NCBI RefSeq assembly: GCF_030758955.1
Contig: NZ_CP132360.1
Span: 936,905 to 1,000,904 of the forward strand
From: Agrococcus beijingensis
GTDB taxonomy: Bacteria > Actinomycetota > Actinomycetes > Actinomycetales > Microbacteriaceae
Length of the DNA: 64,000 nt
Direction: 5' to 3'
Shown here: positions 59,936 through 64,000 of the stretch, piece after piece
How the letters are laid out: each line of letters starts with the position of its first letter
How positions within the stretch are numbered: the first letter of the stretch is position 1
Made by a program: the position numbers and the translations under genes
Notes under the pieces: model-generated
Database searches by the model: none
Told to the model about the DNA's origin: nothing
What the model saw: only the letters and a program-made list of their open reading frames with translations

Positions 59936-60223
59936 TCAGCTGCCGGCGAGCTGCTCGTCGAGCGACTGGATCGCCTGCATCATGCCGCGCAGCGCCTCGC
60001 CCATGTCGGAGATGCCCTCGATGGCCTGCTCGAGGCCCGTCGTCAGCTCCTCGTAGCCCTCACCGAACTTGCCCGACGCGTGCTGCGTCTTGAAGTCCTC
60101 GCCCAGCAGGGTGTCGACCTGGCTCTTCAGGTCCTTCAGGACACCCGAGATGTCCTCCCTGCCCGTGTCGAGCTTGCCCGCGACGGACTCCATCTCTGCA
60201 TACGATGCGCCGAAATCGCTCAT
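59936..60223 (-). CDS. WXG100-family (ESAT-6-like) T7SS protein
   Basis: 95 aa from ATG 60223, with GAGGGAG upstream. Two helices of about 40 residues flank a turn (QHASGKFGEGYEELTTG); the canonical Trp of WXG is replaced by Phe (F-G-E). The length and pattern are typical for ESX substrates, which are exported as dimers by an EccC-driven membrane complex. No ecc genes lie in the window. It is the first of six genes on this strand. Confidence 0.85.
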   Translation of the reverse strand: MSDFGASYAEMESVAGKLDTGREDISGVLKDLKSQVDTLLGEDFKTQHASGKFGEGYEELTTGLEQAIEGISDMGEALRGMMQAIQSLDEQLAGS

Positions 60224-60254
60224 GCGATGATCACTCCCTCAAGTGCTTGGTGCT

Positions 60255-60269
60255 GGCCCGGACCGGGCC
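60255..60269 (-). promoter_or_regulatory. 15-bp dyad in the WXG100 leader
   Basis: GGCCCG-GAC-CGGGCC is a perfect dyad between the probable start site and the ribosome site. TACGTT on the minus strand (60279-60284) is a -10 candidate. Possible operator or leader hairpin. Confidence 0.4.
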
Positions 60270-60319
60270 GATGCATCCAACGTATGGTGCGCGGCCTGAG
60301 CGCGCGATGGGGAGAACTG

Positions 60320-60333
60320 CCCTGCCAGCAGGG
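60320..60333 (+). promoter_or_regulatory. Inverted repeat upstream of the DUF2087 gene
   Basis: CCCTGC-CA-GCAGGG, a perfect 6-bp dyad 11 nt before ATG 60345, in the divergent region shared with the T7SS cluster. Operator candidate. Confidence 0.4.
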
Positions 60334-60344
60334 AAGATGAGGGC

Positions 60345-60842
60345 ATGACGGATGCGTGGCGGCCGATCGTCGCGACCCTCGCCGACGAGGCGCGGCGGCT
60401 CGCATGGGCGCGCGTCGTGACGGGTGCGGCCGACGGGTCCCCCGTCGCGCTCGCCGGCCTCACCACTCGCGAGCGCCGGGCGCTCGAGGCGCTGGAGCGC
60501 GCCGGCCTCGTCACGCTGCGGGGCGGGCTCGCGCTCCCCGCGGATCCCCTGACGCCGCTGCTCGGCCATCGCCCGGCAGCGTCCGGCATCGAGCGCTTCG
60601 TGCACCAGGGTCGGATCGCGGCCTGGCCGAAGCGACCCAGCGACCGCGCCGCGCTGCTCGCCTGGGCGGCGGAGCGTGCTGTCGCGCCGGGGGCCGCGGT
60701 CAGCGAGCGCGAGGTGACCGAGCGGCTCGCGGCGGTCGCCGACGATCCGGTCGGGCTGCGCCGCGACCTGGTCGACGCCGGGCTGCTCGAGCGGCAGCCC
60801 GACGGCAGCGCCTACCGCCTCGGGCAGCATCCGCGGGTCTGA
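60345..60842 (+). CDS. DUF2087-domain protein (putative regulator)
   Basis: 165 aa. The C-terminal half is a DUF2087 domain: IAAWPKRPSDRAALLAWAAE, SEREVTERLAAVADDPVGLRRDLVDAGLL (in outline), and RQPDGSAYRL. The N-terminal half may be a winged helix (TTRERRALEALERAGLVTLRGG). DUF2087 often accompanies DNA-binding domains. Being divergent from the T7SS cluster, with dyads between them, it is a candidate regulator of that cluster; this is inferred. Confidence 0.8.
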   Translation: MTDAWRPIVATLADEARRLAWARVVTGAADGSPVALAGLTTRERRALEALERAGLVTLRGGLALPADPLTPLLGHRPAASGIERFVHQGRIAAWPKRPSDRAALLAWAAERAVAPGAAVSEREVTERLAAVADDPVGLRRDLVDAGLLERQPDGSAYRLGQHPRV

Positions 60843-60867
60843 GCGGGCGACGAGCGGCGCCGCCGCC

Positions 60868-60873
60868 TACCCT
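60868..60873 (+). promoter_or_regulatory. -10 TACCCT, leaderless start of NUDIX gene
   Basis: TACCCT, 6 nt, then ATG 60880. Confidence 0.5.
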
Positions 60874-60879
60874 GGGGCC

Positions 60880-61695
60880 ATGGGCATCATCACCGTCTCG
60901 GCGATCTGCTTCGAGCGCGAGGACGGCCGCGTCCTGACCGTGCGGAAGCGCGGCACCGACGCCTGGATGATGCCCGGCGGCAAGCCCGAGGGCGACGAGA
61001 CCGCCGCCGAGTGCGCGGTGCGCGAGGTGCTCGAGGAGCTCGGGGTCGAGATCGGGCTCGACCGCATCGAGCACATGGGCGAGTTCGAGACCCGAGCCGC
61101 GAACGAGGCCGGCTTCGCGCTGCACGCGAGCGTGTTCCGCACGCGCGACGCGATCGACCCGAAGCCGCTCGCCGAGATCGAGGCGGTGCGCTGGATCGAC
61201 CCGGCCGTCGGCATCGACGACGAGGCGGAGGCACCGCTCAATCGTGAGCTGGTCTTCCCGCTGCTCGTGGCAGAGCGCGCGGTGGAGCTCTCAGGGCGAA
61301 GGCCATTTCTGGCCTTCGCCGCGACCCCCGCGCCGAGCCCCGTCCCGGGGCGAGGGACCGGTGGAGCTCTCAGGGCGAAGGCCATTTCTGGCCTTCGCCG
61401 CGACCCCAGCGCCGAGCCCCGTCCCGGGGCGAGGGACCGGTGGAGCTCTCAGGGCGAAGGCCATTTCTGGCCTTCGCCGCGACCCCGGCGCCGAGCCCCG
61501 TCCCGGGGCGATCAAGGTCGAGCGGTAGCAACGCAGGTGCAGCTGGCACGGAGCCCTGGCACAGAGAGGGGGCCCGACCAGTGGTCAGGCCCCGCTCGGT
61601 GTTTCGGACGAGCCGGCGATGCCGACCCGTGCAATGCCCCGTCCCTGAGGCCACTTGCATTCCGACGCAGAAGCACCAGAACCCTGTCTCGTTAG
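60880..61695 (+). CDS. NUDIX hydrolase with repeat-derived C-terminus
   Basis: Open to 61695 (271 aa), but only residues 1 to about 133 are NUDIX-like. The Nudix box is complete: GGKPEGDETAAECAVREVLEELG (in outline, G-x5-E-x7-REVLEEL). It hydrolyses a nucleoside diphosphate derivative. From about codon 134 the frame runs through three 79-bp repeats, each of which shifts the reading by one base, and then through non-coding-looking DNA. The normal stop has probably been lost to repeat insertion, giving a 138-residue tail of no family. Confidence 0.8.
   Translation: MGIITVSAICFEREDGRVLTVRKRGTDAWMMPGGKPEGDETAAECAVREVLEELGVEIGLDRIEHMGEFETRAANEAGFALHASVFRTRDAIDPKPLAEIEAVRWIDPAVGIDDEAEAPLNRELVFPLLVAERAVELSGRRPFLAFAATPAPSPVPGRGTGGALRAKAISGLRRDPSAEPRPGARDRWSSQGEGHFWPSPRPRRRAPSRGDQGRAVATQVQLARSPGTERGPDQWSGPARCFGRAGDADPCNAPSLRPLAFRRRSTRTLSR
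61281..61511. repeat. Three tandem 79-bp units, each with two hairpins
   Basis: Units start at 61281, 61360 and 61439 (the third is truncated near 61511). Each contains GGCGAAGGCC-ATTTCT-GGCCTTCGCC (a perfect 10-bp stem) and GCCCCG-TC-CCGGGGC. The units differ at single positions only, so the duplication is recent. They begin inside the NUDIX reading frame. Confidence 0.95.
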
Positions 61696-61844
61696 CCCGA
61701 TTCCCCTCGCGGGGCCCCAGCCGGGCTGTTCGCCAACGGTAACCCCGACGCCTATGGGTGGTCGATGGGGAGAACTACCCATGTCTGGGAATCAAGCCGG
61801 GCGTGTCGCCCGCAGCGCACCCTGTCGCCCGCCGCGCGACGCCG
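61512..61844. other. Gene-poor region with two hairpins
   Basis: Base composition is less GC-rich than the neighbouring genes and I see no convincing gene. It holds a strong stem at about 61571-61595 (GGGGCC and GACC pairing with GGTC and GGCCCC), a terminator candidate for NUDIX transcripts, and ATGGGTGGT/ACTACCCAT at 61754-61782 with an 11-nt loop. No tRNA cloverleaf or T-loop consensus is seen. Confidence 0.5.
61571..61595 (+). terminator. Candidate terminator hairpin
   Basis: Stem of 10 pairs with one internal mismatch and loop AGT, followed by a weakly T-rich stretch (GTGTTT about 10 nt later). It lies 3' of the NUDIX repeats. Confidence 0.45.
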
Positions 61845-62531
61845 TCAGGCGGTCCCGGTCGGTGTCACCCGACGCGGCACGTAGCCACGCCACGTCTCGC
61901 GGTAGTGCCGGTACCCGACCCACATGCCGAGCAGGAACCAGACGATCCCGACGACGACGCCCGCCGCCACTGCCCAGCCGACCGCGCCGCTCGCCGACAC
62001 GACCAGCGCCCCGACGAAGAAGCCGTAGACGCACGCGTTCACGACGAGGATGAGCAGCATCGAGCTGCCCACGAGGTGGCTGAAGCTGCTGCGCGTGCGC
62101 AGGAACGAGTACGTGCGGTCCATCCCGGCGAAGTCGTCGGTCGTCGCCGACAGGAAGAGCTCCTGCACCGCCGGGTCGAGGTCGACGTAGCCGCCACGCA
62201 GCCGGTTCATCGCGACGACGTACATCATGTCCTCCTCGCCGACGTTCATCACACGCATCTGCGTCATGAAGCCGACGACGGCGATGAAGGCGAGGATCCC
62301 CAGCATCGAGGGCGAGAACCAGCCGGAGTAGGCCGACGCCTGGCCCAGCAGCCCGATCGTCACGAGCCCGGCCGACACCAGCGTCAGGAAGATGGTGATG
62401 CGCGTCAGCACCTCGCTCTGCGCGGTGCCGCGGGCGGCCAGCAGCCCCCAGTGCTCGGTCGCGAGGATCTGCGCCCGTCGCGCCAGCGCCGCGTCCGACT
62501 CTGCAGGGCGGGGATCCGGGCCGTCGGCCAT
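61845..62531 (-). CDS. Membrane protein of unknown function
   Basis: 228 aa from ATG 62531. Four helices in two pairs: ITIFLTLVSAGLVTIGLLG and MLGILAFIAVVGFMTQM, then SMLLILVVNACVYGFFVGAL and VGWAVAAGVVVGIVWFLLGM. Between them lies a soluble stretch with ELFLSATTDDFAGMDRTYSFL. The N-terminal HWGLLAARGTAQSEVLTR segment is typical of a small actinobacterial membrane family I cannot name. The start has no strong ribosome site. Confidence 0.75.
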   Translation of the reverse strand: MADGPDPRPAESDAALARRAQILATEHWGLLAARGTAQSEVLTRITIFLTLVSAGLVTIGLLGQASAYSGWFSPSMLGILAFIAVVGFMTQMRVMNVGEEDMMYVVAMNRLRGGYVDLDPAVQELFLSATTDDFAGMDRTYSFLRTRSSFSHLVGSSMLLILVVNACVYGFFVGALVVSASGAVGWAVAAGVVVGIVWFLLGMWVGYRHYRETWRGYVPRRVTPTGTA

Positions 62532-62619
62532 GGCTGATTGTCCACCCGCGGTGCACGGCGCCACCAGGGCCGACCTGCGCGTTCGGGCGCGCGCGACCCG
62601 ACGCATCCGCCCCGACGCC

Positions 62620-62664
62620 CTACTTCTTGGCGCCCTACTGCTTGGCGCCCTACCGCTTGGCGCG
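62620..62664. repeat. Three-copy 15-bp repeat overlapping the monooxygenase stop codon
   Basis: Units at 62620, 62635 and 62650: CTAC[TC][TG]CTTGGCGC[CG]. The third encodes the last residues and the TAG of the monooxygenase, so the stop codon has been copied twice downstream. Confidence 0.85.
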
Positions 62665-63966
62665 AGGGCTGCGCCAGTGCAGCATCCAGTCGCCGGCGAT
62701 CTCCGCGACGAGCGTCGGCAGCAGGTTGTAGAGGCCGTTGCGAGCGGCGACCAGCACCGAGCTGCGCGTCTCGGTCGTGGTGCGCGCCAGCCGGTGCGAG
62801 AGCTGCTTGAAGCGGTCGGTGCGGCGGATGCGCTCGCTGTCGTAGGCGCGCAGGGCCTGCTCGAGCGGGTGGTCCTGCAGGAGGATGCCGAGCGTCGCCG
62901 CATCCTCGAGGGTGAGGTTGCCGCCCTGGCCGAGCGTCGGCAGCATCGCGTGCGCCGCATCGCCGACCAGCACGACGCCGGGCCGGTGGAAGCTCTTGAG
63001 CGGCGTCGCCAGCCAGTGCAGGTCGCGACGCGTGATCGACGCCTGCGGAGTGGCGGCGATGTGATCGCGCACCTCGGGCGCCCACGTGTCGAAGCGGGTG
63101 CGAGCCGCCTCGAGCTCGTCCTTCGCGGTGCGACCCATCCGCGCGTGCGCCATGCCCCACCAGTAGATGCGGCCGCCGTCGATCGGCTCCATGCCGAACT
63201 CGGCGCCGCGGCCGACGTACTGCCGCACGCCCGCGGGCGAATCGGCCTCCGCCTGCAGCACGCCGTACCAGCAGGTGGCGCCCGAGTAGTCGGTGGCGGC
63301 CTTCGGCCACAGCGCCCGCCGGACGGCGGAGTCGATGCCGTCGGCGCCGACGACGAGGTCGGCCTCGATCGTCTCGAACCGGCTGTCGCGGTCGTCGCGC
63401 ACGTGCTGCTTCGTGGCGCGCTTCTCGGCCTTCGGGTCGATCGGCTCATCGCCGGGCTCGAGCACCCGCTGGATGCGGCGGCCCAGCCTGATGCCGAGCG
63501 CGCGGTCGGCGCGCTGCTGCCGCTCGAGCCGTGCATCGCTCGAGTCGGCGTTCGCGGCGCCGTGCTCGATCGTCACGCTCGGGCGGCCGTGCTCACCATC
63601 GGTGACGCCCACGACGCGCATGCCCGTCTCGATCTCGCGCTCGCCGCGCAGGATCTCGTGCAGGCTCTCGCGGTGGATCGCGTGGATCGCGCTCGAGTCG
63701 GCGGTGAAGCCCGCCTGCAGCGTCGAGCCCTGGTCGGTGAAGACGCCCTCGGGCAGCGCCCGCACCGCTCGCTCGCGCACCGCATCCCCGAGCCCCAGCT
63801 CGTCGAGCGCCTCGAGGCCGTTGGTCGTGATGCTGATGCCGGCGCCCATCGCGCGCACCTTCGGCGCGGCCTCGAGCACGCGCACCTGCCAGCCGGCGTC
63901 CTCGAGCGCCCGCGCGGTGGCGAGCCCGGCGATGCCTGCACCGACGATGATGGCGGTCTGCGTCAT
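62650..63966 (-). CDS. FAD-dependent monooxygenase (PHBH/salicylate-hydroxylase type)
   Basis: 438 aa. Rossmann GAGIAGLATARALE (from residue 9), the DG motif in LVVGADGIDSAVRRALWP and the GD motif GDAAHAMLPTLGQGGN are all present. It should hydroxylate an aromatic or similar substrate with NAD(P)H. An insertion of about 55 polar residues (roughly 140-195, rich in Arg, Glu and Gln) splits the usual second strand region and is probably a surface loop. TAGCCT lies 7 nt before ATG 63966. Confidence 0.9.
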   Translation of the reverse strand: MTQTAIIVGAGIAGLATARALEDAGWQVRVLEAAPKVRAMGAGISITTNGLEALDELGLGDAVRERAVRALPEGVFTDQGSTLQAGFTADSSAIHAIHRESLHEILRGEREIETGMRVVGVTDGEHGRPSVTIEHGAANADSSDARLERQQRADRALGIRLGRRIQRVLEPGDEPIDPKAEKRATKQHVRDDRDSRFETIEADLVVGADGIDSAVRRALWPKAATDYSGATCWYGVLQAEADSPAGVRQYVGRGAEFGMEPIDGGRIYWWGMAHARMGRTAKDELEAARTRFDTWAPEVRDHIAATPQASITRRDLHWLATPLKSFHRPGVVLVGDAAHAMLPTLGQGGNLTLEDAATLGILLQDHPLEQALRAYDSERIRRTDRFKQLSHRLARTTTETRSSVLVAARNGLYNLLPTLVAEIAGDWMLHWRSPRAKR

Positions 63967-63973
63967 GGCTCCG

Positions 63974-63979
63974 AGGCTA
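63974..63979 (-). promoter_or_regulatory. -10 TAGCCT, leaderless start of monooxygenase gene
   Basis: TAGCCT on the minus strand, 7 nt, then ATG 63966. Confidence 0.5.
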
Positions 63980-64000
63980 ACGCCGGTCGCTGTGCGCCCG

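Noticed and set aside
61281..61511. CRISPR or rRNA-like structured repeats at 79-bp spacing
   Set aside because: The whole 79-bp unit is repeated, including what would be spacers, so it is a tandem duplication.
61512..61844. tRNA or other stable RNA gene
   Set aside because: No T-loop consensus, anticodon arm or known RNA core was found; the hairpins alone do not identify an RNA.

Overview
The window is a high-GC chromosomal segment of an actinobacterium, most likely a Microbacteriaceae member (Agrococcus- or Microbacterium-like; inferred from codon use and gene order, not from a search). It carries about 60 protein genes and I found no rRNA or tRNA genes. Many neighbours overlap by ATGA or GTGA, so translational coupling is common. 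At least 18 genes or first genes show an actinobacterial -10 hexamer exactly 6 or 7 nt before the start codon, the layout expected for leaderless mRNAs.

Layout. 1-8.8 kb is a conserved actinobacterial block on the + strand: FKBP lipoprotein, pafB-pafC, tatA-tatC, helY-like helicase, lnt and ppm1. 8.9-20.6 kb holds a phosphodiesterase, an SPFH/NfeD pair, an SDR-S9 peptidase-VOC operon, a diacylglycerol kinase coupled to an App1-like phosphatase, a YcaQ-like DNA glycosylase candidate, a trans-sulfuration enzyme, a GNAT, and a MarR gene divergent from a small frameshifted gene. 20.6-25.3 kb holds an M20 peptidase, a 28-bp site matching the actinobacterial dif consensus (22119-22146), a collapsed sigma-factor pseudogene, and a CmtR-like sensor overlapping a heavy-metal P-type ATPase.

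25.3-31.3 kb is an envelope-stress neighbourhood. An ECF sigma/anti-sigma pair, a divergent DUF2231 membrane protein and a surface lipoprotein share one promoter signature (TGAAC[CT]-N16-CGTGT[CA]). The two divergent copies lie on one exact dyad axis and the third overlaps the anti-sigma stop codon. A Ser/Thr kinase with a Gly-Asn tail and a cupredoxin lipoprotein follow. 31.2-43.6 kb is mainly metabolic and accessory: an SDR that appears to start at CTG, a class V aminotransferase, hydrolases, an orphan RES-domain protein, a Na+/amino-acid symporter, a DsbA-like protein, an SGNH hydrolase, and a DUF222-HNH gene preceded by two perfect 30-bp repeats.

43.7-50.7 kb holds the ATP-grasp/alpha-E/transglutaminase operon, apt, a ribokinase and a Stealth-family sugar-phosphate transferase. 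50.8-56.5 kb ends in an arginine/ornithine unit (DDAH-like, rocD, divergent Lrp). 56.6-60.2 kb is a compact six-gene type VII secretion cargo cluster with no secretion machinery in view. The right end holds a DUF2087 protein, a NUDIX gene whose 3' part runs into three 79-bp hairpin repeats, a membrane protein and an FAD monooxygenase. Short GC-rich tandem repeats recur at gene 3' ends throughout.
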